A stretch of 41,343 nucleotides of DNA from Acidobacteriota bacterium (GCA_020199995.1 JAIVJM010000220.1:1-41343), one strand, 5' to 3'; positions 16,351 to 24,865 are shown, counted from the stretch's first letter. Numbers and translations are program-made. The notes: generated by a model not told the origin, from the sequence alone.

Positions 16351-17103
16351 TCAGACACACTTGCCGCTGCCGTTAGTGCGCAACGGCGGGCGACAGACAC
16401 AGCCGGCGGACGAAGGATTCTCGCCCTTTTTGCATGAGCGCGGGGTCGGCGCGGGAGTGGGCGTCGGCACAGGTGTCGGAGTCGGTGTCGGCGCTGGCGT
16501 CGGTGTGACCGTTGGTGCCGGTGTCGCGGTCGGAGCCGGAGTCGGCGTCGGAGCCGGGGTCGGCGTCGCGGACGGCGCGGGAGTCGGCGTCGAGGTCGGC
16601 GTCGGCGCGGGCGTCGGGGTCGGAGTCGTGCCCGGCCCGATGTCAGGGGGAATCATCCCGGCGCTCTCGGCGGTCAGCGTCGTGCGATAGTCGGGCATCG
16701 AGAGAGTGGTCGCAAAGAGCGGCACGACGAACTGGAACTGGTAGTTGGTGATGGTCACGGAGACCGAGCCGTCCGGGTAGCTGAAGACGCCCGTGATGGT
16801 CGAGTTGGTGTACTCGACATCAACTTCAGCCGCGTCGAGGTTGTTGACGAGCGTTGTCCCAGTCCCTTCGGCGTTGCCGTAGATGGCGATATTTTTGACC
16901 GCCGCGAGTTCTGCCGAAGGGTGGTTGACGGCGTAACGGGCGGCGCGGCGCGCGGCGTCGGAGAGCGCGTTGTGCGTCCACAGGAGGCGCGAGAATTCCA
17001 GCACGCCGAAGATCGCCGTGAGGAAGACCACCGCGCCGATGGTGAATTCCACCAGCGCCGCGCCGCGCTCGTCTCTGTGAAATGTTCTGCCGTGCCTCAA
17101 CAC
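16351..17103 (-). CDS. TadE-like pseudopilin with long Pro-Thr linker and Cys-rich tail
   Basis: GTG 17103 has AGAGGAG 8 bases upstream; a second GTG at 17112 is too close to it. The 250-aa product starts with a TadE-type N-terminus ([22 protein letters not shown] about 14-38), followed by [20 protein letters not shown] and a beta-rich region. From about residue 155 comes a roughly 65-residue stretch of alternating Pro/Thr with Ala, Ser and Val, then a tail of 27-29 residues with four cysteines ([15 protein letters not shown]...KCV). TadE pseudopilins lack such an extension. It looks like a surface stalk bearing a small disulfide knot. The pilus context is clear; the tail function is unknown. 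Confidence 0.82.
   Translation of the reverse strand: MLRHGRTFHRDERGAALVEFTIGAVVFLTAIFGVLEFSRLLWTHNALSDAARRAARYAVNHPSAELAAVKNIAIYGNAEGTGTTLVNNLDAAEVDVEYTNSTITGVFSYPDGSVSVTITNYQFQFVVPLFATTLSMPDYRTTLTAESAGMIPPDIGPGTTPTPTPAPTPTSTPTPAPSATPTPAPTPTPAPTATPAPTVTPTPAPTPTPTPVPTPTPAPTPRSCKKGENPSSAGCVCRPPLRTNGSGKCV
16444..16640 (-). repeat. Pro-Thr codon repeat within the TadE-like gene
   Basis: GGCGTCGGNGTCGG-type hexanucleotide periodicity (plus strand) encodes alternating Thr-Pro/Ala-Pro. Such tracts vary in length by slippage, so the linker length may differ between strains. Confidence 0.8.
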
Positions 17104-17120
17104 TTGAACCACTCCTCTGC

Positions 17121-17609
17121 TTAGCTCGGAATCGTTGAGTAAGAACGCATCGTCGTGCTCGGGCTCACGTCAATGTTGAGCGAGACGCTCGAACGACCGA
17201 TGATGAGGCCGATGTCGAAGAGCGGCTCGTAGGTGTAGCCCTGAATCTGCACCGTGACGAGCTGCGGCAGCGAGGAAGCCCCGCCGCCATTGCGTGTAAT
17301 CTCGATCTGGTCGGGCGTGAGCCCGCTCACGATGGGCTCGCCCGTGCCCGAGGTGTTGCCGTAGACGACGAGGTTCTGCGCCTGCTCGTCGGTCGCGCCC
17401 GGCGGAGCTACTGTCAAATACCTCGCGCCGACGCGCGTCGCCTTGTCGAGCGTCGTGTAGGTGTAGAAGTAGCGCCCGAACTCGGCGGTCGCGCCGAAGA
17501 GCGCGAGCAAGACGGGGAGCACGATGGCGAGCTCGACGAGCTGCGTCCCGCGCTCGCAGCGCGCGAACCGGCGGCAGTCGGTGGGCCATATTTTGATTCT
17601 TCTCAACAT
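17121..17609 (-). CDS. TadE-like pseudopilin
   Basis: The ATG at 17609 gives 162 aa, the normal size of TadE/TadF minor pseudopilins. After a basic start ([20 protein letters not shown]) comes [20 protein letters not shown] (TM about 25-45, with the Glu typical of pilin-like N-termini), then [20 protein letters not shown] and a beta-rich C-terminal region. The reading frame is continuous with a fused upstream frame only because of the frameshift in the tadG-like gene. The real gene starts here, 17 bp after the tadG-like stop at 17627. The product is probably processed and inserted in the inner membrane as part of the Flp apparatus. Confidence 0.85.
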   Translation of the reverse strand: MLRRIKIWPTDCRRFARCERGTQLVELAIVLPVLLALFGATAEFGRYFYTYTTLDKATRVGARYLTVAPPGATDEQAQNLVVYGNTSGTGEPIVSGLTPDQIEITRNGGGASSLPQLVTVQIQGYTYEPLFDIGLIIGRSSVSLNIDVSPSTTMRSYSTIPS

Positions 17610-17626
17610 GTCTTGACGCCTGCCTT

Positions 17627-18572
17627 TCACTTGTAGAGCACGGGCTGCGCGAGCTGCGGGTTGACGGGGCCGCCGCTCGGATTGTAGCCGCCGGCGCCGA
17701 ACATGATGCGCTCGCCGATGTACTCGGCAGTGATGTCGCCGCTGCCGCCGCCCTCGACCTTCTTTTGCAGGAAGAAGGCGGCGAATTTGTAGAAGGTGAC
17801 GGTGTCGCGACCGTTGTCGAACTCGCTCAGCTTGATCATCGGGATGAGCACGATGCGGCGGTTCGGGGCGGCGCCGTGACCGGGGCTGGGCGATTGCCCA
17901 CTCGTTGACGCCTTTCGCGAGGTTGAAGCGAACGACGCTCGCGCCTGAGCCGTTGACGGCGAGAATCTGCCGGTTGCCCGGCGAAACGCTGCCGTGTGAG
18001 CCGCCGCGAATGACGTAAGTGTTGCCGGGCATCATCGGGTTGGCCTCGTCGTCTATGACGGCGAGCGGAATCCATTCGCAGAAGACGTTGGGCGGGACGC
18101 TCATCCCGGCAATCGCCTCCTGAGAGAGGTTGACTGTATTCGTGTTGAGCACCGGGGTGGCGAAGAAGACGCTGACCTGCTTGGGGGGGATTTCGACCTG
18201 CACGAAGCGAATGTTTCCGGCCTGCGCCTGCGCCGAGGCCGCGTCAACATATGGCCCGCCGAAGTTGGCGGCGAATTTGACGTTCTCAGGGTTGATCGTC
18301 ACGCCCTCGTTGTTGAACTCGTAGTAGTTCATCACCTGCACGGCGCGTGTCGTCGCCTCCGTGATGCCGCCGGGCGCGGAGTTGAGCGCGCTCGCCCCGG
18401 CCAGCGCCGAGGCGTCCGCCGCGTTCTGCAACTCGGCTTTGACGACGTAGAAGTGGCTGATGTCGACGCAGAGGCCGACGGCGAGGAGGAAGGACAACAT
18501 TCCGAAGGCAGTGACCGCGAGGATCGAGCCGCGTTCCGACTTTCTCTCCGTGACCTTCTCTCTCTGCAACAT
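17627..18572 (-). pseudogene. TadG-like protein with an internal out-of-frame deletion
   Basis: ATG 18572 has a strong GGAGG-type site. The N-terminal part is a TadG/Flp-associated protein: SERGSILAVTAFGMLSFLLA (TM about 15-40), GLCVDISHFYVVKAELQNAA, DASALAGASALNSAPGG, and an extracellular part up to VNGSGASVVRFNLAKGVNEW. Near 17870-17890 the sense switches frame. The other frame continues APNRRIVLIPMIKLSEFDNG, then VTFYKFAAFFLQKKVEGGGS and IGERIMFGAGGYNPSGG, and stops at 17627. A block expected between GVNEW and NRRIV is absent (size uncertain, tens of residues). Without correction, frame A runs through into the next tadE gene to 17121. Confidence 0.8.
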
Positions 18573-18597
18573 CTCCCCCTCCTCCCGGTTTGGGTCA

Positions 18598-18619
18598 GGG
18601 CAGGCATTTCTGCCTGCCC
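18598..18619. terminator. Hairpin between secretin and tadG-like genes
   Basis: GGGCAGGCA, loop TTTC, TGCCTGCCC, followed on the plus strand by TTCTCTTTTT. It resembles an intrinsic terminator for the plus strand. Read on the minus strand, as the operon is, it lacks a T-run and may instead shape the mRNA just upstream of the tadG-like ribosome site. Confidence 0.5.
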
Positions 18620-18664
18620 TTCTCTTTTTCATCAGACGACGATGGCCCAAAAACGGGCCGCGAG

Positions 18665-18690
18665 GCCGTAACGCCGTACTGCGTTACGGC
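18665..18690 (-). terminator. Hairpin overlapping the secretin stop codon
   Basis: GCCGTAACG and CGTTACGGC form a 9-bp stem around 8 bases and include the secretin TAA. On the minus strand GGCCCGTTTTTGGGCC follows within about 30 bases. It could reduce read-through to the downstream pseudopilin genes. Confidence 0.45.
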
Positions 18691-20264
18691 TTGGCGCTCT
18701 CCGTCGTCTTGAGCGTCGCGGGTTTGGTCTCCGTCGTGAGCAACGCGGGGACGAACTCGACTCTCGGCATGACGGGCAGTTTCGCCACGTCCTTCTTCTC
18801 TGACGAAGCAACCGACTCCTTCGACTCCTTCGACTCCTTCGCGGGAGTTGAGGGGGCCGCGTTCGTCGCGCCGCTCGTCGCGCCCGCGCCCGTCGAGAAG
18901 CCGTGGTCGCCTTCGATGCCCTCGCCCTTCGGCTCGACGCCGAGGGGCGAGCTGCCCTTGAGGCCGTCCACGCCGCGCATCTGCGGCACGTCGTCGCGGT
19001 TCATCGGCTTCACGAGATGCGCCGTGACGATGAACATCAGTTCGGTCTCGCTCTTCTGGAACGACTTCGAGCTGAAGAGTGCGCCGAGCACGGGGATGTC
19101 GCCGAGCACGGGAATCTTCTGGAGCGAGCGCGTCTCCTGATTATCCAGCAGCCCCGCGAGCGCGAAGCTCTGGCCGTCGCGCAGCTCGACGCCCGTCTTG
19201 GCGCGGCGCGTCTTTAAGGCGGGGATCACGAAGCCGTCGAACTTGACGCCGTTGGCGAAGTCAATGGTCGAGACTTCGGGTTCGAGTTCGAGGCGGATGT
19301 GGTCTTCGTCAATGATCGTCGGCTTGAAGTTGAGGCGCACGCCGTACTCCTTAAAGACGACCGTCACCGTGGCCTTCTCGCCACCGCTCTGCACCATCGG
19401 CACGGGGAACTCGCCGCCCGCCAGAAAGCTCGCCTGCTGTCCGTCCATCGCGATCAGGTTCGGCTCGGCCAGAGAGCGGAGCGCGCCCTGCGTCTTCAAA
19501 GCGTGGATGAAGTTGTAGGAGTTGCCGCCCATCACGAAGAGATTGAGCGCGCTGCCGACAACCGAGCCGAGGATGTTTCCGCCCGAGACGCTGCCGACCG
19601 AGAAGGGGCCGCCGCCCGTGCCGATGCTTCCGCCCACGCCGGGGCTGGACTGATACGCGAAGGACGCGCCCAGCTCGCGCAGACGGCTGCGGCTTACCTC
19701 GGCGACACGCACCTGCAACTGCACCTGCGCCATCTCCTTGACCGGAGCTCGCAGCATGTTGACCGTCTTGAAGCCCGCGGCCTGCACGACCGCCTCGACC
19801 TGCGCGACCGTCTTCGCGTCCGAGACCTTGCCCGAGAGCACGACCGAGCCGTTCGCCTGACTCAGGTTGATGTCGTTTTTCGGGAACAGCTCGCGAATCT
19901 GCGAATCAATGAGCGAGAGGTTGGCGCGAACGTACACGTCGAAGACGACGAACTGGCCACCCTTCTGCTCCCACGCGATGAAGTTGACCTGCCCGAAGCC
20001 CTTGCCGTTGACGAGCACCTGATCGGGCGCGACGAGCACGGCCTCGGCCACCGCCGGGTCGGAGACCGAGAAGCGACCGATGGAGCGGTCGAAGTTAATA
20101 ACGCGCGACTGGCCGACGAGGACGTTGATCTGGATTGGCTCGGCGGGCGGCTTCTCGAACGAGGCGCTCACCGAATTCTGCCCTTGCGCCTGCGCTGCGG
20201 CGGTCAACAAGAGCGCCGCCGCGGCGAGACTGACAAGACGTGCGACGAGAGAACTTTTCTGCAT
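18684..20264 (-). CDS. cpaC: Tad pilus outer-membrane secretin RcpA/CpaC
   Basis: This protein forms the outer-membrane pore for the Flp pilus. The 526-aa product has a signal peptide (LVSLAAAALLLTAAAQA, cleavage about 27). The Tad-type N-terminal domain carries VGQSRVINFDRSIGRFSVSD, DQVLVNGKGFGQVNFI and a BON domain (about 115-175, LFPKNDINLSQANGSVVLSG). The secretin domain includes ALKTQGALRSLAEPNLIAMD, GGEFPVPMVQSGG, VPVLGDIPVLGALFSS-type and TELMFIVTAHLVKP. The C-terminal tail from about 430 is Ser/Lys/Glu-rich and low in complexity (ESKESKESV). ATG 20264 has AAGGAG 10 bases upstream. The gene looks intact. Confidence 0.93.
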   Translation of the reverse strand: MQKSSLVARLVSLAAAALLLTAAAQAQGQNSVSASFEKPPAEPIQINVLVGQSRVINFDRSIGRFSVSDPAVAEAVLVAPDQVLVNGKGFGQVNFIAWEQKGGQFVVFDVYVRANLSLIDSQIRELFPKNDINLSQANGSVVLSGKVSDAKTVAQVEAVVQAAGFKTVNMLRAPVKEMAQVQLQVRVAEVSRSRLRELGASFAYQSSPGVGGSIGTGGGPFSVGSVSGGNILGSVVGSALNLFVMGGNSYNFIHALKTQGALRSLAEPNLIAMDGQQASFLAGGEFPVPMVQSGGEKATVTVVFKEYGVRLNFKPTIIDEDHIRLELEPEVSTIDFANGVKFDGFVIPALKTRRAKTGVELRDGQSFALAGLLDNQETRSLQKIPVLGDIPVLGALFSSKSFQKSETELMFIVTAHLVKPMNRDDVPQMRGVDGLKGSSPLGVEPKGEGIEGDHGFSTGAGATSGATNAAPSTPAKESKESKESVASSEKKDVAKLPVMPRVEFVPALLTTETKPATLKTTESAKP

Positions 20265-20284
20265 GACTTTTTGGCTCCTTCGGC

Positions 20285-20368
20285 TGAAACGATGAACGCT
20301 GAACGCTGAACGCGGAGTAGAAAGTTTTTGTCTTTCAGTTCTCGCTCAGCGCTCACAATCAAGCGTTA
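20285..20368. repeat. GAACGCT heptamer array with inverted partner
   Basis: GAACGCT, GAACGCT, GAACGCG at 20294-20314, preceded by CGATGAA. CTCGCTCAGCGCTCA at 20341-20355 and AAGCGTTAAG nearby are the inverse type. It lies between cpaB and the secretin gene. Confidence 0.7.
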
Positions 20369-20372
20369 AGGG

Positions 20373-21033
20373 TTAGGGGAATTCGACGGTGCTCTTCTTC
20401 GTGCCCTGAATCATCTCGATTGAGGGGCGCGGCGGCGGCGCGGGGGCCGCAGCGGGCGCGGGCGGCGCTGAATTCTCAGCGCGCGCCTTTACTTCAGCGC
20501 GCGGGCGCCGGTGCATGACCGGCGCGGGCGCTGACGCGACCGGCTTCTGCTCGCTCTTGAGCGCGCCCGGCTCCGGCGCGGGCTCGGCGTGCTCGCCCGA
20601 GAGCAGCGATTTCTTGTTCGCGCCCGGTGTCTGCTCGTCGCCCTGATCGACCGAGTTGCGCATGACGAGTCGGAGCTTGCCTTCGACGGCGGCGAGCGCC
20701 AGCTTCTCGGCCTGCTCGGGCGTCACCTGCAAGGTCACGGCGCGCACCGACTCGGCCTCGCGCTCGTTCTTCGGTTTGTCGATGTTCTGGCCGTTGGCGA
20801 GCACCTTGACGTTCTGCAAGACGATCTTCGAGATGGGGTCGCGCCGCGTGCCGTCGTCAGGGGGGATGATGACGGTCAGAACGTCCACCATTGCACCCGG
20901 CTGGAGGGACGACCGTGGACGAGTTCCGCGTCGTGGCGTGCGCGTTCGAAAGGTAGCGGCTGACTGAGACCGCGGCGACCAGTCCGAAGACCACTGCTCC
21001 GACGAGCACGACGAGTAGACGTTTGTTCCGCAT
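20373..21033 (-). pseudogene. cpaB: Flp pilus assembly protein CpaB/RcpC with an internal out-of-frame deletion
   Basis: CpaB/RcpC is a periplasmic, inner-membrane-anchored protein needed with the secretin. ATG 21033 (GGAG upstream) starts MRNKRLLVVLVGAVVFGLVA, the expected N-terminal anchor, then SRYLSNAHATTRNSSTVV. At about 20905-20918 the frame changes. The other frame resumes at QPGAMVDVLTVIIPPDDGTR, the conserved PGxxVDVL motif, then ISKIVLQNVKVLANGQ and VTLQVTPEQAEKLALAAVEG, and ends in an Ala/Pro-rich tail. The SAF domain and the RAVAV-type strand are missing, about 100 residues. An ATG at 20891 lies inside the PGAMVDVL motif and is not a plausible native start. The product would be non-functional. 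Confidence 0.85.
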
Positions 21034-21090
21034 GGCTTTAATTCTCCAGATCGAAGTTTGAAATGGCTCGCCGAGTCGGGGCCGGATGCC

Positions 21091-21618
21091 TCAGACGCGA
21101 AAGACCGCGAGCGAGATCAGGCTGCCGAGCGTGATGGCGACCCCGTAAGGAATCGTGTGCCGGCGGTCAGCCGGGACGGCGAAGCGCGGCATCTGCCAGC
21201 CGGGCAACATCCCGACGAAGATTCGCAGAACGTTATGCAAAGTCGTGCGCACTGAACCGGCGCGCACCATCGCGACGACGGCGAGCACCCCGCCCGTCAG
21301 CACGACGACGAGGAACGTCGGGAGCACCAGGTGCGCCCCGACAACAGAGCCGATGGCCGCGAATAACTTCACGTCGCCCGCCCCCATCGCGCCGAGCAGG
21401 TGCAGCACGAACATCAGGCCGAAGGCGAGCCCGCATCCTTCAAGGCTCACGAGCGTCCCGCTCCAGCCGCCGAAAAATGTGTTGAGTAGAATGCCGCTCA
21501 GGAATGTCGCGAGAACAAATAGGTTCGGGATGCGCCGGTAGCGCACATCGTAGTAGGTGATGATGAATGCCAGCGGGACGAGCAGCGCCGCCGTAGCGTT
21601 GGCGAAGTTGGGGGACAT
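21091..21618 (-). CDS. tadV: Prepilin peptidase (A24 family, TadV/CpaA)
   Basis: This membrane aspartyl protease cleaves the Flp prepilin leader. The 175-aa protein is the short form without the N-methylase domain, as usual for Tad systems. The catalytic aspartates are D24 in YYDVRYRRIPN and D82 in GAMGAGDVKLFAAIG (GxGD motif). About six TM segments are visible (e.g. ALLVPLAFIITYY, FVLATFLSGILLNTFF, LVLPTFLVVVLTGGVLAVVA). ATG 21618 is chosen as the only start before the first TM. It sits between flp and cpaB, which is canonical. Confidence 0.93.
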   Translation of the reverse strand: MSPNFANATAALLVPLAFIITYYDVRYRRIPNLFVLATFLSGILLNTFFGGWSGTLVSLEGCGLAFGLMFVLHLLGAMGAGDVKLFAAIGSVVGAHLVLPTFLVVVLTGGVLAVVAMVRAGSVRTTLHNVLRIFVGMLPGWQMPRFAVPADRRHTIPYGVAITLGSLISLAVFRV

Positions 21619-21695
21619 GGACTGGTTGCTCCGAAAAACAGAATTGTGTTGGTGGCAGTGCTCTGTCGGTGAGAGGGGGGAAACTTCAGAGAGCT

Positions 21696-21749
21696 ATTTC
21701 GCGTCGGCGCGTTCCGGGCCGCACGGCCAGAAGCGCGCCGACGCGAAAT
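21696..21749 (-). promoter_or_regulatory. Perfect 16-bp hairpin downstream of flp
   Basis: ATTTCGCGTCGGCGCG (21696-21711) and CGCGCCGACGCGAAAT (21734-21749) pair perfectly around 22 bases that contain a smaller GGCCG/CGGCC stem. It starts 13 bases after the flp stop and has no T-run. A likely role is 3' mRNA protection or partial termination that keeps pilin transcript in excess of downstream genes; this is inference from its position. Confidence 0.7.
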
Positions 21750-21762
21750 CCGCTTCGAGTGA

Positions 21763-21933
21763 TTAACCGCCGGCGCTCGGGTCAATCGCCGTCCAGAGCG
21801 ACGTGATGCGGTTGCCGATGGCCGTCCCGAGGTCGGTGAAGGCGGTGATCACGGCGAGCGCGACGAGCGCTGCGGCGACGGCGTACTCCGACAGTTCGAG
21901 ACCGGTTTCATCCTGCATGAATTTCTTAAACAT
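21763..21933 (-). CDS. flp: Flp-type pilin
   Basis: This is the major Flp/Tad pilin. ATG 21933 has AAGGAG 10 bases upstream and gives 56 aa, normal for Flp. The prepilin site is visible: a short basic leader MFKKFMQDETG, cleavage after G11, then LELSEYAVAAALVALAVITA with the Glu-Tyr pair (E16, Y17) that defines Flp pilins, and a single hydrophobic helix. The tail ends ...TAIDPSAGG. It would be cut by the TadV peptidase encoded next. An upstream in-frame extension to 22116 lacks any pilin feature and is rejected. Confidence 0.93.
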   Translation of the reverse strand: MFKKFMQDETGLELSEYAVAAALVALAVITAFTDLGTAIGNRITSLWTAIDPSAGG

Positions 21934-22037
21934 GGTTCTTTTGCTCCTTATCAAGATGGGTTTGGGGTTGAGGGTCACAAGGCCCGTGCGGGACGCGTGA
22001 GACTGTTTCAGCGCGACAGCCGGACGGATGGCGTTCG

Positions 22038-22319
22038 TTAACCGTGAAATTTCATGAAAGCGTGACTCAAGAACCCGCCCGCGCGAGACTTCAGACGCGA
22101 AGCATTTTCGCCCCACGCCGCGGCCTCGTTGCGGGCCAGACTTTGAACCCCGCTGTAGAGCGCCGCGCCGACGGCCAGTGCGACCAGCAGCAGACGGTGC
22201 TCAGTGCTCTCCGCCCCGTTGGCGGCCCGCGCCCCGACGAGCAGCGCCACCGTGACAAACGGCACGACCAGCACAAGACCTGCGAGCATCACGAGCGACT
22301 TAGCGAAGACTGCTTTCAT
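22038..22319 (-). CDS. Small membrane protein, first gene of the Tad operon
   Basis: The 93-aa product is not a family I recognise. ATG 22319 has AAAGGAA 5-6 bases upstream; an ATG 18 bases earlier lacks a site. There are two hydrophobic helices (about 8-30, LVMLAGLVLVVPFVTVALLV; about 43-58, LLLVALAVGAALYSGV) and a basic amphipathic C-terminus (ENASRLKSRAGGFLSHAFMK). It is the first gene after the -24/-12 promoter-like site and precedes flp by 104 bp. An accessory role in pilin biogenesis is possible but unsupported by homology. Confidence 0.65.
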   Translation of the reverse strand: MKAVFAKSLVMLAGLVLVVPFVTVALLVGARAANGAESTEHRLLLVALAVGAALYSGVQSLARNEAAAWGENASRLKSRAGGFLSHAFMKFHG

Positions 22320-22395
22320 GTCATTCCTTTCTTTCATGCCGACAACTGAAGCGGTGCCACTCGATTCAGTTGCGACTGCGGACGCGACTCTCTAT

Positions 22396-22411
22396 TACAA
22401 GGCTTGTGCCA
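22396..22411 (-). promoter_or_regulatory. Sigma54 (-24/-12) promoter-like site for the Tad operon
   Basis: On the minus strand TGGCACAAGCCTTGTA matches the RpoN consensus TGGCAC-N5-TTGCA/T with correct spacing and one mismatch in the -12 element (TTGT instead of TTGC). Transcription would start near 22385, 66 bases before the first gene start. A sigma54-dependent activator is encoded about 0.9 kb upstream, which strengthens the call. Confidence 0.65.
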
Positions 22412-22746
22412 GACACACTTCTCCCCCAAAACCGCGTAAACACGCGGCCCGCCTGCAAAAGAGGAGCCCGGCGCTGTCAACCACCGGCGACAAGACACGC
22501 CGCGCCGCGCTCCCCCGTGGCACGTTCGGGGGAGCTATAGCCACGCTTTTTCAGGGATTTAGAGATTTGTCGCCGCCCGTTGTCAGGGTTCGCCACGAGG
22601 CTTCAACAGTCGGCGACGCGCTGCGACATAGAACGGCTCGATGCGAGATGGATGCGTGAGAGCAAGCGGGAGTCGGAGGGCCGAGTCGGAATGGAAGATG
22701 CGGGCAGGCAGGCTCTGGAGCATGCGCGATTGTGCTAAGGGATCAA

Positions 22747-22813
22747 TAACGCGAGCGGTAGCAAGCGGGTTGATCTTCGGTGAAGATCAACCCGCTTGCT
22801 ACCGCTCGCGTTA
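22747..22813. repeat. Perfect 32-bp palindrome, REP-like copy 2
   Basis: The arms 22747-22778 and 22782-22813 are exact reverse complements with a 3-base loop. The core GCTACCGCTCGCGTTACTG also occurs, nearly identical, at the end of hisH (808-845). It starts 17 bases downstream of the M50 stop on the minus strand. Without a T-run it is more like a REP element or mRNA-stabilising hairpin than a terminator. Confidence 0.85.
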
Positions 22814-22830
22814 CTGTTTGCCCGTCTTTT

Positions 22831-23256
22831 TTAGAAGTAGCGGAGGGCGAGCGAGGCGAAGACAACGCAACTGAGGACCATCCCGCACTTCCAGCCGTCC
22901 TGCTGGTAAAGCGGCATGAGGTTCGTCGCGGCCAGCACGTAATTCATCAGGCTGAACCAAGTGCCCGGCGTCGCGAACGCGGCGGCGAGATTCACGAAGA
23001 TGCCCGCGAGCAGGATAAAAATCTGCTGCGCCAAAGGCTTGCTCTGGAGCATCTGCATATCCAAACGGATGTAGGCCCCGATGGGCAGCGCGTGCAGCTT
23101 GAACTGGACGCCGCGGATTCTGCATTCGAAAATCTTCGGCCCCCAGCCGAGCCCGAGCTCCGGCGTCGCGACGCCGCACGCGCGCGCCGCCAGCAGGTGA
23201 CCCAGCTCATGGATGAACATGGCGACGGCGAAAGACAGGACGTATGTGAGCAGCAT
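22831..23256 (-). CDS. M50-family membrane metalloprotease-like protein
   Basis: A 141-aa membrane protein with the site-2 protease zinc motif HELGH (H16-H20, in MFIHELGHLLAARACGV) and a C-terminal NLMPLYQQDGWK that supplies the second motif (Asp ligand). Other family features are LPIGAYIRLD and the TM segment IFILLAGIFVNLAAAF. It is a minimal form lacking PDZ domains. It lies between the sigma54 activator gene and the Tad operon, all on one strand. It could process a membrane-bound regulator or pilus component, but the sequence gives no substrate. ATG 23256 is the natural start just before the first TM. Confidence 0.82.
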   Translation of the reverse strand: MLLTYVLSFAVAMFIHELGHLLAARACGVATPELGLGWGPKIFECRIRGVQFKLHALPIGAYIRLDMQMLQSKPLAQQIFILLAGIFVNLAAAFATPGTWFSLMNYVLAATNLMPLYQQDGWKCGMVLSCVVFASLALRYF

Positions 23257-23305
23257 TGAAGTCGCGAAGAAAATGGGCGTGGAGGGTGGGAAAACTCGTC
23301 AGGGC

Positions 23306-24865
23306 TCAGACCCCGTCAGAACGCAGTTGAAGGCCGGGCTGCTGGTCATCCTGGAGGAAGTCCCCGGCATTGATCGCAAGGCGCTTGAGTTTCTTGTAGA
23401 GGGTTTGGCGGGAGCCGAGCCCCAACGCGGTGGCGGCGCGCGCCACGTTATAGTTGTTGCGCTTCAACGTCTCGGTAATGACGCGCCGCTCGTAGTCCTC
23501 GAGCATGTTCTCCAAGTGCGCCGGGGCGGGCTGCGTCTGGTCCGCCGGAGTTTGCGCGACCGACGGGTGGATGCGCGGGTTGATGTGTTCGACGCCGATG
23601 TAAGAGCCCTCGTCCGTGTAGAGCACAAGCCGCTCGATCTCCGCCGCCAGCTCGCGCACGTTCCCCGGCCACGAGTAGTTCTGGAGCACGTTGATGGCTT
23701 CAACCGTGATGCCCGCCACGTCGCGGTCATTGCGCCGCGCGTAGTGGGACAGAAAATGCGAGATGAGCGCGGCCACGTCCTCCGGCCTCTCGCGCAGAGG
23801 CGGCACTTGAACCGTGAGTGCGGCGACACGGTAATAGAGGTCATCGCGGAACGCGCCCTCCTGCGCCGCCTCAAACAGCTCCTTGTGCGTCGCCGCCAGC
23901 ACGCGGACGTTGACGCGGCGCGGCGCTTGCTCGCCGAGCGTGTGCACCTCGCCCTCCTGCAGGAAGCGCAGGAGCTTGGGCTGAAGCGCGAGCGGCAGGT
24001 CGCCGATTTCGTCGAGGAAGAGCGTCCCGCCCTCGGCGGCGCGCACAAGTCCTTCGTGGTCTGCGTGCGCGCCCGTGAAGGCCCCTTTACGGTGCCCGAA
24101 GAGAAGACTCTCGATGAGATCGGCGGGCGCAGCCGTGCAGTTGAAGGTGATGAACGGCGCTTGAGCGCGGCGGCTCAGGCGATGAATCGCGCGCGCGATC
24201 AACTCCTTGCCCGTGCCCGATTCGCCCGTGATGAGGACGGTCGAATCGGAGTCCTTGATGCGCTCGACCGAGTGCGCCACCCCGATCATCGCGCGGCTGA
24301 CGAAAATCATTCCGGGCAGCGAGGCGGCGGCCACCGCCGCGTGCGCCGGAGTCTTCAAGGGCTGGTGCAAATCCTCGCGCAGATGGGCGTGGGAGTGCGC
24401 GAGCCGCGCCACATCCGACAGGATTCTCAACTCGCACGCCTGCCGCTCTGTGAGGGGCCGCACGCAGCGCCCGTATATCGCCGCCCCTTCGTGCTGGGGC
24501 GTAGCGAAGGCGAGCGCCAGGCAGATGGTGCGTTCGCCCGCCTTCATCTCGACCGCGTCGCCGGCCTCAGCCAAAGCCGCCGAGACTCTTAACTCGGCAT
24601 CAACGATTTCGTCCTGATCGAGCCCTTCGACCCACTTCAAGCGCGGTCGCTCGTCCGACGCCTGTGCGAAAGTCGCCATCCCGTATGTCTGCGCGGTGGC
24701 GTCCATCATGAGCGCCACCTTGAGCATGACATCGTATAGCGCGTCGGAGCCCGTCGCTGCGGCTTTACATAAAGCACGCACCATCGCCGGGAGCGGCAAC
24801 TGGAACGCGTACGCCGCATCGTTTTCGTTCGTCTCGGGTCGAGACGAAGACAATGAGCCGGACAT
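23306..24865 (-). CDS. Sigma54-dependent transcriptional activator (GAF-like N-terminus)
   Basis: This is an enhancer-binding protein that remodels RNA polymerase-sigma54. From ATG 24865 (a GTG at 24928 is less likely) it is 519 aa. Residues 25-185 form a GAF-like sensor with no receiver domain. The AAA+ domain has Walker A GESGTGKE (214-221), the sigma54-contact loop GAFTGA (261-266), Walker [10 protein letters not shown] (281-289) and the R-finger region. The Fis-type HTH lies at about 480-510 ([24 protein letters not shown]). No phosphorylation site is present, so control is probably by ligand or partner. It stands next to the Tad genes and a -24/-12 site, and so is the likely pilus activator. 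Confidence 0.93.
   Translation of the reverse strand: MSGSLSSSRPETNENDAAYAFQLPLPAMVRALCKAAATGSDALYDVMLKVALMMDATAQTYGMATFAQASDERPRLKWVEGLDQDEIVDAELRVSAALAEAGDAVEMKAGERTICLALAFATPQHEGAAIYGRCVRPLTERQACELRILSDVARLAHSHAHLREDLHQPLKTPAHAAVAAASLPGMIFVSRAMIGVAHSVERIKDSDSTVLITGESGTGKELIARAIHRLSRRAQAPFITFNCTAAPADLIESLLFGHRKGAFTGAHADHEGLVRAAEGGTLFLDEIGDLPLALQPKLLRFLQEGEVHTLGEQAPRRVNVRVLAATHKELFEAAQEGAFRDDLYYRVAALTVQVPPLRERPEDVAALISHFLSHYARRNDRDVAGITVEAINVLQNYSWPGNVRELAAEIERLVLYTDEGSYIGVEHINPRIHPSVAQTPADQTQPAPAHLENMLEDYERRVITETLKRNNYNVARAATALGLGSRQTLYKKLKRLAINAGDFLQDDQQPGLQLRSDGV

Larger units (their letters stand above)
22320..22830. other. 511-bp intergenic region upstream of the Tad operon
   Basis: No credible gene is visible. 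It holds a -24/-12 promoter-like site (22396-22411), a GC hairpin GCTCCCCCG/CGGGGGAGC (22507-22515 and 22525-22533), and a perfect 32-bp palindrome near the M50 gene end (22747-22813). The rest (about 22540-22740) is GC-rich with no repeat or motif I can name. Confidence 0.6.

Noticed and set aside
17121..18650. Single 509-aa fusion of the tadG-like and tadE genes
   Set aside because: The middle (about 17610-17880) is Arg-rich nonsense while another frame there is clearly coding. The tadE gene has its own start at 17609. It is a frameshift effect, not a fusion protein.
20373..20891. Short CpaB starting at ATG 20891
   Set aside because: That ATG lies inside the conserved PGAMVDVL motif, and an anchor-encoding start with a ribosome site exists at 21033 in another frame.
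21763..22116. 117-aa protein containing the Flp pilin
   Set aside because: The upstream 61 codons have no pilin leader features, and ATG 21933 has a strong ribosome site and a normal Flp leader.
22340..22660. Plus-strand 151-codon open frame and a possible riboswitch in the gap upstream of the Tad operon
   Set aside because: The frame is basic and motif-free, and I could not match the region to any riboswitch consensus such as the c-di-GMP types.
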